Positions 23,070 through 35,324 of a stretch of DNA of 64,000 bases are shown in pieces; within the stretch, counting starts at the first letter, position 1; each line of letters starts with the position of its first letter. The position numbers and the translations under genes were made by a program. The notes beneath the pieces are model-generated. The model made no database searches. It saw only the letters and a list, made by a program, of their open reading frames with translations, and was not told where the DNA came from. This DNA is from Rhynchospora pubera (lineage: Eukaryota > Streptophyta > Magnoliopsida > Poales > Cyperaceae). The stretch is taken from positions 171,375,144 to 171,439,143 of the forward strand of contig CM051461.1 of NCBI GenBank assembly GCA_028095005.1. Direction: 5' to 3'.

Positions 23070-24897
23070 ATGGCGAGTGACATGACAGGTGTTCATGACC
23101 TAGAATCAGCCAAGACGAGCCAGCCGCCCGTTAGGCCTACCAATTTCCTAATGAAGGTGCGTGATAATCTCACCTTTCGCGCAAGATGGGCCGAGATCAA
23201 TGGCGCCATGGGTGATCTTGGCACTTACATCCCCATCATCCTAGCTCTCTCCCTTGCCAGGTTTGTTATGCTGAATTTACTAATTTGCCCCTAAAAGCTT
23301 TTGCCAATATTAGAAAATTATGTTTATGAGCCTATTACTTTATAATTTTTCATGTTTCCATTATCTGTTGATAGAACCTATTGTTATACTTAGCAATGCA
23401 TTCATTGTAATGCTCTGGTTAAAATTTATTAATTCATGTATAAAGCTTAATTTGAGTTAGAATTTATATTCTGCTTTAACTTTTTTATTCTCAATAATTA
23501 GTCCTTAACTACGTTAATTTTTTAATTTCTTATGAAGGGATCTTGATCTAGGAACAACTCTCGTCTTCACTGGCGTTTACAACATAGTCACTGGTCTCCT
23601 CTATGGAGTGCCGATGCCAGTTCAGCCAATGAAATCCATTGCTGCTGTTGCCATCTCCAATAAATCCTTTGGTGTCCCTGAAATCATGGCTGCTGGTAAA
23701 TTATAAAGAAAACAATAATTAATTAATTAATTCCATGCAGACAAATAATCACAAACTATAAATAAATACATTTGTAACAACGACAAGTACATGCCATTTG
23801 TCAACTAAGTAGCCTGTCTCATTAATGACGGAGCATGTACATATGGTTTTCCAGGTATAATTACATCTGGGGTGGCTCTTGTACTCGGTGTTACCGGCCT
23901 GATGGAACTAGCATATTGGCTGATACCTCTCTCGGTTGTACGAGGTATACAGCTCGCACAAGGCCTCAATTTTGCCATGACTGCGGTCAAGTACATTAGA
24001 AAAGAACAAGACCTTGGAAAGGGAAAATCAACTGGTCAGCGTCCTTGGACTGGTCTTGATGGCTTAATCCTTGCAATTGTTGCATGTTGCTTCATAGTTC
24101 TAGTCAATGGTGCTGGTAAAGAGATTCAAAGGCAGAATCAACATGAAAGAAATGAACAGCAGAGTGAAGATGAAACTCACAATGATGCAAACCTGAATCC
24201 CACTGTGAGGCGATCGAAGAAATTTTTGGAAAAGTTAGCTGATGCAATACCATCAGCTGTCATAGTTTTTCTTTTGGGGCTTATTTTGGCAGTCATTAGG
24301 AAGCCCAGCGCTGTTAAGGAGCTTCGAGCCGGTCCTGAGACAATTCGCGTAGTACACATCTCACGGCATGCGTGGAGGGATGGATTTATTAAAGGTGCAA
24401 TCCCTCAATTACCTCTTACTTTACTGAACTCAGTGATAGCCGTTTGCAAATTGTCCAAGGATTTGTTTCCCGAAAAACAAGTTCGTGCCACATCAGTCTC
24501 TGTAACAGTTGGGTTGATGAATTTGATCGGGTGCTGGTTTGGGGCCATGCCATGTTGTCATGGGGCTGGTGGCCTAGCCGGACAATATAAATTCGGGGGG
24601 AGGAGCGGAGGCTGTGTAGCAGCCCTCGGAGCATTGAAGCTGGTGTTGGGATTAGTGCTTGGTGGATCAATGCTACGGGTACTTGTAGAGTTCCCTGTTG
24701 GATTACTCGGTGTCTTGTTACTTTTCGCTGGAGTTGAGTTGGCCATGGCAGCTAGAGACATGTCAACCAAACAAGAGGCTTTTGTGATGCTGGTTGTTAC
24801 GTCTGTTTCATTGGTCGGATCCAGTGCTGCGCTTGGTTTCCTATGTGGCATGGTGGCCCACGGGCTCATCGAGTTAAGGAAGTTTGTACTCAAGTGA
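23070..24897 (+). CDS. MOT1: Molybdate transporter, MOT1 family
   Basis: Three exons join in phase (23070-23260, 23538-23695, 23855-24897), giving 463 aa, close to the length of Arabidopsis MOT1 proteins. MOT1 proteins are high-affinity molybdate permeases of the sulfate-transporter-related group, supplying molybdenum for molybdenum cofactor. Both hallmark motifs are present: PMPVQPMKSIAAVAIS (about residues 89-104) and FGAMPCCHGAGGLAGQY (about 345-361, followed by a KFGGRSGG-type segment). An early ARWAEINGAMGDLGTYIP segment is also typical. The rest is hydrophobic with about 8-10 membrane segments, interrupted by a charged loop rich in Gln, Glu and Asn (about residues 206-232). The start is the first ATG (CCATGG context) after a TATA box and leader, and the C-terminus is short. 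Plasma, vacuolar or mitochondrial membrane location cannot be settled from sequence. No defect is seen. Confidence 0.94.
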
Positions 24898-25730
24898 GGC
24901 GATCGGTATTATGCTGTGTTAGAACTTTTGGTCCAGATATAAGAAGTGTCATCTGTTTCGTTCATGTTTGCCATATTGTCACGTTGTAATAAGATGGTTT
25001 TAAATGTTGCTAGAAGTTCAAGCATCTTTGAACTATCGATGCCTAAATCAACCATTAAAAGAGAAAAAAGCACAGGGGCTCTCGGATGAGACTAAGCAGC
25101 TACCATTCAGACCGAAGGGACTTTACTTATCCGAACCACGGCAGCCGGCTTTTCGTTCGTAACATTATACGTTACTCACTGGGCAAAGGATCAAGCGCTT
25201 TTACTTTTTCCCCAGGTTGGGTTTGAGAGCCGTACGCTAAAACCTGGGATTTGTCTTAGTTAATGTGTGCACTCTTCATCCTCGCAGGTCAAAGCTATCG
25301 TAAATTATTGTTTTCTCCTAATGACTTCAATTTACATAATTGCAGTTGAATCCACGGCCAAATTAATTCCTGCAGATTTATTGTACATGTCTTGTAATTT
25401 GCAATTCAAAAAAAAAAGTCTTGTAATTTTCTCCTCACTCTGTTTTTCTTCCTATTCTATCTATTTTAAATGTGATTGCTTGGCGCCTCGGCCTATTAAT
25501 TTTCGGAATCGATTAGTATCATCCCAGCATTTCTATCATTCCCATCATCCTTTACAGATGCGTTCATTTTTTTCATTTTTAGAAACACATTTGAAATTCT
25601 CTCTTCCATTTTCGGAAATCCAGAAAACGCGTTACTATCCGTATCCCTAGCGATGCGTACGCTACCCTCCCTCCCCCCCCCCCCCCCCCCGCCCCACCCC
25701 TGCCCCTCGCACACACTTCATAATCCGTTG
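24898..25730. other. 3' flank of MOT1 and spacer
   Basis: The MOT1 3' flank (an AATAAG near 24989 could be a weak poly(A) signal) is followed by an ordinary spacer. A C homopolymer lies at about 25673-25690. No gene is seen. Confidence 0.5.
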
Positions 25731-25737
25731 AAATTAA

Positions 25738-26180
25738 TATTCATAAATGTTGAAGCTAATATCGTAATTGTTGAACTTGGCATATTTAAATGTTGAAGGT
25801 AATATTTGAAGTGGGTATATTTAAATTGTTGAAGTTGTCATATATATTAACTTCAACATTTAAATATGTCAACTTCAACTTCAAAAATTGGTCTATTTAT
25901 ATATATATTAAATGTTAATATATATAACTGTTGAGGTTAATATCGTTACTGTTGAAGTTAATATATATAATTGTTGAAATTAATATCATAACTGTTGAAG
26001 TTAATATCGTAACTATTCTAGTTATATATATATTAACTTTTAATATATATAATTGTTGAAGTTAATAACGTAATTGTTGAAGTTAATATTCATAACTGTT
26101 GAAGTTAATATCGTAACTATTCTAGTTATATATATTAACTGTTGAACTTATATGTTAGTGTTGAAGTTAATATCTTAGGG
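25738..26180. repeat. Degenerate tandem repeat of GTTGAAGTTAATATCGTAACT-like units
   Basis: Units reading TGTTGAAGTTAATATCGTAA recur with variable spacing, and inverted copies (AACTTCAAC) occur near 25855-25885. The array is AT-rich and non-coding. Confidence 0.75.
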
Positions 26181-26189
26181 CGGAAGAGG

Positions 26190-27330
26190 AGAGCGAAAAA
26201 AGAATGAATATTGGATTTTCATTTTTAAAAAACGCGTGAATAATTATTTTCTAAAATAAAAAACGCGTGGGGATGATAGAGATGACAAATATCTGAATCA
26301 TCCTTATCACCCCGATTAATTTTGCTTACAAATAAACTGACAAAAGATGGCCAGAACATTTTTTAGCTTACTGGCTATTAATTTATTGAGGGAAAATAAT
26401 TATGCTGCTTACCCTCTATTTCCATGCGTTGGGATTTGACAAGATTCTCGCTTTCTAGATTACCCCAGAGAGGAAAAAAAAGTAAAAAAAAATAACCCAC
26501 TTCATGGAAATCAGACAAAATCATAGTAGCCCAAAATAAGGAAAAAAACCAATAGAATTCCTGGAACCAAACTAATTAGATTCCCACTTTTAAGGCAATT
26601 TCGACAAAAGCGTGGAAAGATGTGTATTATTCTGCACCTACAGTGGACCACATCGACCCATTTAGGCACCTTCTACTGAAAGAATAAATTCCTTCACAGT
26701 CCATCCCATTTGAAAGTTATGTTGCTATATCCCTTTATTAGGGAAAATGAAATAACTAAACATGCACTACTGATATTTTTTTGACATCACACCATCAAGC
26801 CAAATCTATTTATAAAAACCCTAACATTAATCATAAAGATAATTCCAGAACCTAACTTTAATGATACAAGAATAATCGAATCAAAAGCAAAATGCCAAAA
26901 AAAAAAATCTAATTTTACAAAAATCCTAACATTCAAACTAACTCTAAATTCTTGCACTCTGCATGACCGATTCTTGCGATTCGCAACAAATAATGCGGTC
27001 CGCACAATGCCATAACATGCAATTCGTGATGTTACAAAAATTTTAAATTTTTTTTGCAAAGTCCTAACCTTCATCCAAAAACTAATTTACAGAAACCTAA
27101 CTTTTATAAACACGCACTGAATGAATGAAAAGCAAAATGACCCCCCCCCCCCAAAAAAAAAAAAAAATCAAATTTTACAAAAACCCTAACATTTTTTTTA
27201 AAAAAAAACCTTACTTTCATTAAAACCAAAAATTTTCAGAATAATAACTTTCATCGGAACTAATTCAAAAGCATAACTTTCACGAAATGAAGAAATTTTA
27301 GATAGAGCTTCAAAAATTACCTCTTGTGAA
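26190..27330. other. Decayed repeat-like spacer
   Basis: Phrases such as TTTACAAAAACCCTAACAT and AGAACCTAACTTT recur between 26810 and 27230, suggesting an old degenerate repeat. No gene is seen. Confidence 0.45.
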
Positions 27331-27420
27331 CAGGGGCGGATCTACCACCGGGGCGGGTGGGGTTAGAGCCCCACCTCACGCCGTCGAGCCCTTGGAGCCC
27401 CCATTTAGCCCCAACCAAAC

Positions 27421-27650
27421 CATTGAAGACGGATCAAAATACCCGTATTCCAAGAAACAAAACCATTGAAGACGGATCAAAATACCCGTACTACAAGAAA
27501 CAAAACCACTGAAGACGGGCCAAAATACCCGTATTTCAAGAAACCAAATCATCGAAGGTGGGCTAAAATACCCGCATTCCAAGGAACCAAACCATTAAGG
27601 ATGGGTCAAAATACCCACATTCTGAAACAAAACCAAGGTGGGAGTAAGAT
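27421..27650. repeat. 43-bp minisatellite, about five copies
   Basis: Units beginning CATTGAAGACGGATCAAAAT start at 27421, 27464, 27507, 27550 and 27593, an exact 43-bp period, with a sixth partial copy near 27634. Each contains AAATACCCG and AAGAAACAAAACC. The array begins shortly after a CAGGGGCGGATCTACC end sequence (27335) like the MITE at 19617. Confidence 0.9.
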
Positions 27651-27810
27651 GACTCCTTGCTTCAAAACAAGAAGACCTCGGGCACGAAGCTCCAATCAGA
27701 CATAAACCAGAAAGAAACCAAACCAACATGAAAAACAAGGGGTCAAGAAGGGGCCACCAAAGCACGTCGTTCTGCCAGGATCCTCACAACATGCTTCGGT
27801 GGGGGGCATT

Positions 27811-30800
27811 TGTTGACCCTAAAAAAATGATGATTCCCTGAAAGCCAAAATATAAATTTAAACCAAAACCAAATTGCGAAAAACCTAAGGCCAAATAGCG
27901 AAGATCAAATTTCCAGATTACCAAAACTCAAAATCAAATTGCGAAAAATATCAAACAAACTCCAAAAATCACTAAAAAATACCTAAAAATCCCTTGAGAA
28001 TTATGGTGATTTATCATAATTTCAAGATCCCAAAAATACCCACACAAATTCCAAATTTTGCAAACAAACCCAAAAACTTCACAAAATTACCAAAATAAAT
28101 CCATGAGGAATTTACCAAAACCAGTTAAACCATTAGATTCCTTATATTTTTCCAAGTATATCCATAAAATTTTAGCCAAAAATACCCATGGGAAGGGCCC
28201 CAAATAATTTATTTTGGATCAGCATTGAGGAAATATGTGATAAATAAAGGAAATGTAAAGAAAATCGCAGAAAAATCGAAATAAATTGGCGCGTGCATCC
28301 GTTGGAGGGGATCCAGGGGTAGCCAGAAATGTCGCTGCCCCCTGGGTGAGTTACTGTTTGCGTTTAAATAGTTCCGTGCGCCTGTTCCATACACCGAAAG
28401 CTCTATAGCCCTTTACTGACTTCACTGGCTCACTGTGAAACAAACCCAGTTATATCCCTATCCTTTGATTAATATTACTCGCTGGGCCCACCTGTCATAT
28501 GTTTCTCCCCTGAGTAAAAAATGAAGTCCCGATTTCTAACCGTGGGATGCCGGGTAAAATGGTGAAAGAAGAGAAAAACCCAACGACGTGGCTTCTCCAA
28601 CGCCACCAACCCAAAACCAGCAATGTCGCCTACGGTTTCGCGAAACCAGAGCCCTAGCGCAGCTGGAGGTGAGCCGTTGGATCAAGATTAGGCGATGGAG
28701 ATGGCTACGGCTTCAAACCACAGCCCTAATCCCCAAGCCTATATAAATCCCAATCCGAGCAGCAAAGAAAAAGGAGAAGAAGGGGGGGGGGGGAAGAAAA
28801 AAAAAGGGCAGCCACCATTCTGGGTTGGGTTTAGATAGCTTGTATTAGGGAAAGGAGATTAAATTGAGGCTAGGCATTAGATCGAGCAGTGAGGAATAGA
28901 GAAAAAGAAGTGAAATTGAGTGGAATAAGAGTGTAATATTCTGTTCTTAAGTCAAATAAATCTGTTTGAAAGCATCAAATTTGCTGTTTTGTTGTCTTCC
29001 TTCCTTCAAACTCGGCCACCAAGCAATGGTGTGCTTGAGTCATAGAAATACAGCTCCTATGAGCCATGGTCTGCAGCGTAGCATCAGTCATGGCCATAGG
29101 AGGATCCAAAGAAAGGTGCCTCATGAAGGTTTAGAGCATGGCTCTTCGCTTCATGTGGTATCACCATGTCAAATGTGAAAAGCACCATGGCTGCCATGTA
29201 GAGGTCTTGAGCATAGCTAAGTCTCTCATGGTGGTCTTAATTTGGCTTGGCATAGGTCTAGAGCATAGCACTGGCCTAGTCATGTCCAAAGAATTAACAA
29301 AAATTCAAAAATACAATAAAAATGATGATTAAATGTTCATGTTAAGTCCCAATCAGTCTAATGACCTTAATTTGCTTGAAATAGTATAGATTCTGCTTTA
29401 TGTTGTTATCAAGTAAGAATATAATACATATATGCATAAATTTGGCCACAATAAAAATAAATGAAAATATAGGATTCCATTTGCATAAAATACAAACAGC
29501 AGGTGGCTCTTTCTCGTTTTGTGTAAGAAAAAAATAATAAGTATATGTCTTGTGTCTTTCTCATGGCACTTGCAAGTGATTTTACTGCATTCAAAGCAAC
29601 TCAAATAAAAATTATCAAAACAGTGACCATGGTGCATATTTGATTTGAAACAAAACTTACCAAACATATACAAGTACCTCTAGCATAATCTGTGTTGATT
29701 TGGACATACACAACAAACTCAAAATGATCAAAATTGGATGTTAAATCAAATTGTTTTGCTGTAAAATGAGTTACAAATAACTGAAATGGAATAAAGTAGG
29801 CATCTCTTGCCTCAATGCCCCCCTGTGCTAAACTGTGATATATCAAATCGAATTAGGTGCTTAAACAAACTAAATTTAGCATTCTGAAGCTGTTCAATCA
29901 ACGACTGGCACAAGAAAACTGCTCTATGGGCCCCACCAACGGAGCTCAGATCTGTTCAAAACCAAGCCAAGTCTCTCAGTTGAAACCACCTAATTCCAAG
30001 CATCTCCACGACAAATTGAACTCACCATCATCCTCCAAGCACCTTCTTGAGTGCGTAAAACCTCCTTCTGGCAGAGAAAGGAAGCTAGAAAGCTCCAATC
30101 GCCATCAATGGCGCTCGCGGCTCCTCAGGCCCCACAGTGTCGTACAAGCCTTCATGGTCCCGACCAATTGCATAGTCGTATTCTCCTTGAGATTACGAAC
30201 ACAACGAAACAAATTTCAACCAAAATAGAGAACGGAACAGCAGTAATTTCGCCGGCGAAGTTACAGGGGCCTTTCTGCAAAAAGTACTCAAACCTGTTGA
30301 AGAAGGCGAGTTCAAACCAGCGTCACAAACGATCCTGTGTGGCCTACTCATGTCTGGCGGGTCCCTGACACGATGAAAACCCGCTACATGAGTCGACCAA
30401 AGACAGTTAACGCTCATTCAAATTTTAACTCGCGCCCTGACACGTCAGCAAGTCCAGTCAGCGCCAGCAGCAAGCCAACTCAGCCCCTGTGCACACGTGG
30501 ACCAACCAGAAAATTCCAAATCAGCAGAAACTTTGAAAAATCATTAAAAATAGTAGGAAACTCAGAAAAATACAAATAAAATATCCAAAAATTTCTAAAA
30601 ATTCAAATAAACCAAATTTACTTATATTTTGATATAAATATCTGTCAAATTATTGGTCATTTCTATTTTTGAAGTATTTTCAACATTAAATAAATTTTAT
30701 AAAATTCTAAAAGGATATTAAATAAATTTTGTAAAATTCAAAAATGATTTTAAAAACTTAATTAAACTCTCTTGACAAGTTTTCAAGAATAGATATTGAG

Positions 30801-32170
30801 ATTTTAAAAGAAATATATTTGATATCAAGTATTTTCAAACATAAACATAACTAAAAATATAAAAAGATATTTCAAAAGTCTAAAATAAAAAATAAAAATA
30901 AAAGGGAACCATGAAAATCGTAAAATCCAAATAGAAACTTAAGAAATTAAAAGTCAAAACACGAATCCCAAAGACAAAACCGAAGCCTCTCCATTTCCAA
31001 AACGAAAACTCTTCAGCAGATCAAAATGTTCTCAATTGGGTGCCGTCAACTAAGTCTGGTACACCAATCGAGTCATGTTTAAACCAAAAGAAATAAATCC
31101 AAAATAAGCACGAAACAATCGATTTCCCTAGCCTTTATATATAATTCCTCAGATCCCTTAATCAGAGGTTCTCGTGAGCGATCACGGGGTAATTAACAGT
31201 AGGGGCTTGCGCCTACTGGAAAGAAAGGACCCACGAAATCAACAAACCTCTTTAAGAAGCGACTCATGTTTTGGTTCTCTTGTCGTTAAGAGATACTCGA
31301 ACCGAGATCGAACCTTAAGGGGGGTGAATCCAAGGCTATGTTCCCATTTCTCGAGGAAGCCCAAATTCTATTCTTCGAGGGAATGACGAAAAAGCCGCGA
31401 CAGTCTTCTCCTTGCTGTCACCAAGAGAGATGCAGCCACGCCTCCAAGAGAGACCAGGGCCGAAGCCCTAGGTCAAAATTCGACCAGAGAGAGGGGGAAG
31501 AGTAGTTTTGACCAGAGAGAGGGGGAAGAGTAGATCTGGAATTGAGAAGGGTGAGAGATCTCTTTGGACAGCAGCTCTTGGCTGCCTTTTATGTTGTTTT
31601 CATCAATATCCCTCCATCTCCTCCTTGATTTTCTCTTTTTCAGCCTGGAGGCCTTTAAACTCTTTCCATTTCAGCCCTTGCAATAAGGGAAATCGGATCT
31701 GAGAGGAACGGCTGGCTGTCGCTTGAGAAACAGCGCAGTTTCCAAATCTACGTGTAGGGTGCAGTGCACCCTGGAATGCAGGCGCATCGCCAAGTCTGTA
31801 GCACATCATTTCCTAGTCAGCGTCAGGATGCACCCTGAGATGCGGGTGCACCCTCAAACCTGAAATGCAACAAAAACAACAAAACGGCAATATCTCTTTC
31901 TTTCTTACAAAATGGACAAAATGATATAAAATGAACGTGAAAAGGACAGAATTTAGGAAGATAATTAGGCTTAACCGGACATAAATACCATGTCATTTTC
32001 ATGTTCATCATAAACCCGACAGGCCGCCAATTGAAGCATCGGCCTGGTCCAGTCGATTTGTGAATCCAGTTGGCGTCCTACGTTACAACTCCAGGTAGTA
32101 CACGCAGGCCACATACTTCAGATGACAGCCTGGTGGAACACTTCAGTAAATATTAGGTGCGACTAGGACC
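27811..32170. other. Decayed repeat region, possibly LTR-retrotransposon derived
   Basis: A purine-rich run GGTGGGGGGCATT is followed at 27811 by TGTTGACCC, resembling a polypurine tract next to an LTR start. TATA-like boxes sit at 28740-28748 and 31136-31144. A 30-bp tandem duplication (GACCAGAGAGAGGGGGAAGA) lies near 31480-31539. No gag or pol reading frame, primer-binding site or matching second LTR was found, so the assignment is tentative. Short ORFs here show no family features. Confidence 0.3.
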
Positions 32171-32950
32171 GAAGTGAAAATTCAATTTATTTTTAGAATT
32201 ATTAAGAAAAAAATCCATAAATATCTATTATTGTGGATTTTCTCCACTTGATTTCTGACGAAAGAGATAGAAAACGAGGGCATTATCGTCCAAAATTTTT
32301 AAAATTGCTTTTTATAATTTAAAAAATCAGATCAAATGTTAATAAGGGTAAATATCTATTATTCACATGATTTGAGGGGTATATTATCCAATATAAAAGA
32401 TTAGAGTGGTAAACATCCAAATAGAGGAAATTAGAAGGGTATACCACCGATTTTCCCTATTTTATCTCTAGCTACGCTACAATCTTCTTCCCCCCCCCCC
32501 CCCCCCCCCTTTATTTGTTTAAGATTCATTAGTAGTAGGCATACTTCAAAAATGAAAATGTAGGATAGCTCTCTTTTTCTCCGGGTAAATATAAAATAAT
32601 CAATGAAGGATTGAAAATAACTAGCTACATAGGAGAACATGAAAGTGTCGCCACAAAATATCTAAAATACCTGTTGTTATTCTTACTTTTTTTTATGCAA
32701 TCAATTTTGTACAGCTATTTGTGTTGCGTGTTGAATTCAAATTTATAATTGATTTGTTACAAAATAAAATACACAAAATGGTCACAAAAGATCATCATAA
32801 AGTACTGTAGAATGCCTCCCTGAAATCGTACGGATTTTAGTGTTTCATGTTGAAACAAATCTACGATTCACCTGCTGCATAAAAGGATATGCAAATTGCC
32901 CCAAAAATCCAATAAAAGCACTGTAGATAAGGCTCCTAGTTTTCTACATA
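32171..32950. other. AT-rich spacer
   Basis: No gene is seen. A C homopolymer runs over about 32489-32509. Confidence 0.5.
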
Positions 32951-32951
32951 A

Positions 32952-32979
32952 CTAGTAGATATTCGCGCGTTGTGCGAAC
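32952..32979 (-). mobile_element. Helitron 3' terminus (minus strand)
   Basis: Read on the minus strand, TTCGC-loop-GCGAA forms a hairpin (32978-32962), followed by TATCTA and the terminal CTAG (32955-32952), with host T next. A hairpin a few bases before a CTRR end inserted before T is the classical Helitron 3' end. The 5' end, which should lie at a higher coordinate, was not found. Confidence 0.55.
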
Positions 32980-33907
32980 TATCTTTCTTTTCGAAATATT
33001 TAAAAAAAATTTATAGTAGCTTTTTTTTTTTTTTTTTGAGGTTTGGTTGATAAGGAACAAAATACGTATCAATGCAAGAACTTCTATAAACCACATACTA
33101 TTTATATTTATAAAATGACAAATATCTATTTTATCATATAAGTTCTATACAAATTGGTACCAAGTACCACATGATACCACCCATCATCAACCACCTCATT
33201 TTGCAAAGAAACTAATGCACATTATACCTATATAAATGTGGAGTATGCAGTTTTCGTCAAAATTCACGCCTATGAACAGTGCTCTTTCTCATTTTTCAGA
33301 GAATTATCTGGATCGTTGATTTGGATTGCACGGATGGATTTGCGTTTCTGAGGACAGCGGTGGTCGAATTGGGATGGTGGACCAGTTGTAATGTCATAAA
33401 TGTACGTTGGTTTTTTTTTTCTATTATCTGTATGACTGTATATGTATTATGTGCGTGTGGTTCACAACATTTAATGCTGCTCGAATTTTTTTGGCGATAT
33501 TTGGTGTGCATCAAACGACCCTTTTTCTCTTCCCAAGCGGCAGCGTAGCTCAGAAAAACAACTCATTTAATGCTGGGTTTAGAGAGAAAAAAAACGGTGC
33601 TATTGTCTGCTGCTTCCTCTTCTCTACCCTTGGCCCTCTACCGCTGGCCCCACCTCTTCTCCTACCTGGCCCCTTTCCAAATCTCTTCCACCCTCCTTTT
33701 CCTCCACCGCCTCTCACCCTTGCCACCTTCCTCCGTCAAGTTTTTTCTCGCCAAAATCAGCTTCCTCTCTCCGTTTTTCTCTCGCACCTCTAGGGCGGAG
33801 CAAAATCTTAGCCTCTTATCAGTTTGGTTTCTCCTTTATTTGTCTGCACGAAGAGATACCGAAGAAAGGGGGAAAAAGGGATTGCACGAATTGAAGAGAT
33901 CGTAGAT
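32980..33907. other. Spacer and possible 5' leader
   Basis: About 33600-33900 is C/T-rich like a plant 5' leader. No coding region is supported before 33908. Confidence 0.4.
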
Positions 33908-35324
33908 ATGGTCTTCATGAAAGAACTCAGCTATAGTCTCGATGTGCAATTTGATCAGCTTGAGTCACAAAATCGTGTAAGTTGGTCAGATGTTGTGGTG
34001 GTTTTAAAGATCTTTTAAATTGCTTCTTTTTTTTTCAAACACCTGCAATCTGATTTATGCTTTATGATTTGTTTATGTTTTTGATTTGGCGGACCACGAA
34101 ATTCAAGATTGAGGGGATGAAGTGCGTAAGCCTCTGAAGGATGTAGACCATGAAATTAATTAAATTTTTGAAAGCTAATATATAGCTGCTGTTTTTTTTT
34201 TATTGATGGCTCATTTATGCTTTGATTTTGCTTGAATTATATTTTTCCTATTCCTTTTTTTGGCAATTTGGTGATTTTTTTTTCCGTAATATTCATTTTC
34301 AGATTGTTGTAACAATTGTGTGGTTTGAGGCGTTCTGGCAGACGATTAGAGCAAAGGAAGGCCTCAAAATTCATGTAATTGTTTCTTCCCTTTCTGTTTA
34401 TTTATTTTTGTGGTCTAAGTGTGGAAAAAGCTTCATTTGTGTTAAGAATTTATTGTGATTGTAACACAATTTTGTTCTTTGATTTTGACTGATTCAAAAA
34501 TTCAGTTCAAATTGAATAATAATTCTTACTAAAAGATATTGAAACCTTACTATAAGTGCAAATCATGGTTTTCTCAATTTTTATAGTGCTTTTTTCTTTT
34601 AGTCTTGCTGCCTTTTAGTTTATGATTCGTTACACTAAGAATAGGGAAGAGGAAGTCATATCAGTAAAAGATATCTACTCAAGCTGTCAGATGCCAACTG
34701 ACAAGTTTTTCAGTGAATTTTTGCTTGTCAGTTGGATTTTGAATGAAGACAGACAATTAAAAACAATAGGAAATGAAGATATGTAAACTTAAAAAAGGAA
34801 TTTTAAATCTTCAATAACTGTTATTCTATTGAAATTGCTTTTTAATTTTTATATCTACACATGTAACTTTTCAAATTGTCAAAGTCATTAGGGTATCTTA
34901 TACAGTGATTGTGCAAAAATATAATAATTTTGCTTTAGATTATTTTAGCATATACTAGGTTCTGGGTTTTTGAAGGTGAAGTAGAGATTCTGACTATTAA
35001 ACAGAGTAGTACTTTTAGATTTTCCATCATTCATAGGGGCTAAATCTTAAATAAAAAAAGAAAATCTTAAAAGTGTTTTCAACCGTCGTAGAAATAGTTT
35101 ATGAAATTTCAGATTACGTTTGCAACATTTTTTGTTCTCTCTAATCATTTTGTACTTTTAAAGTTTTTTTCTTTTTTTCATTGCAGATTGTGAATTTTCC
35201 TATTTTTAGTTGGAGACCATTTCAATGGCTATATATGAACTATGAAGAAATAGTAGAAAAAGCACCCGTCCCGGTGACAAGAGGAACCTCCTGCATAACT
35301 TCGAAGAACGAGAATTGTTTTTGA
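33908..35324 (+). CDS. Candidate three-exon gene, product unknown
   Basis: Three segments join in phase 0 through good splice sites: 33908-33976 (donor GTAAGT), 34303-34374 (acceptor TTTTCAG, donor GTAATT) and 35187-35324 (acceptor TTTCATTGCAG), ending TGA. The product would be 92 aa, or 120 aa if translation starts at the upstream in-frame ATG at 33824. Exon 1 gives MVFMKELSYSLDVQFDQLES. Exons 2 and 3 both begin Ile-Val: exon 2 has WFEAFWQTIRAKEGLKIH and exon 3 SWRPFQWLYMNYEEIVEKA. A C/T-rich leader precedes it. I do not recognise the protein, which is rich in aromatic residues and has no clear transmembrane segment or motif. It could be a young gene, a captured fragment in the surrounding transposon-rich DNA, or a chance open chain. 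Confidence 0.3.

Noticed and set aside
24416..24893. Minus-strand ORFs within the molybdate transporter
   Set aside because: They are antisense shadows of the long MOT1 exon.
25673..25690. Poly-C run as a functional element
   Set aside because: A simple homopolymer, like those near 27141, 28782 and 32489; length may also be a sequencing artefact.
33279..33793. Plus-strand ORFs before the unknown three-exon candidate
   Set aside because: C/T-rich leader-like DNA; the frames are dominated by Pro, Leu and Ser from base composition.
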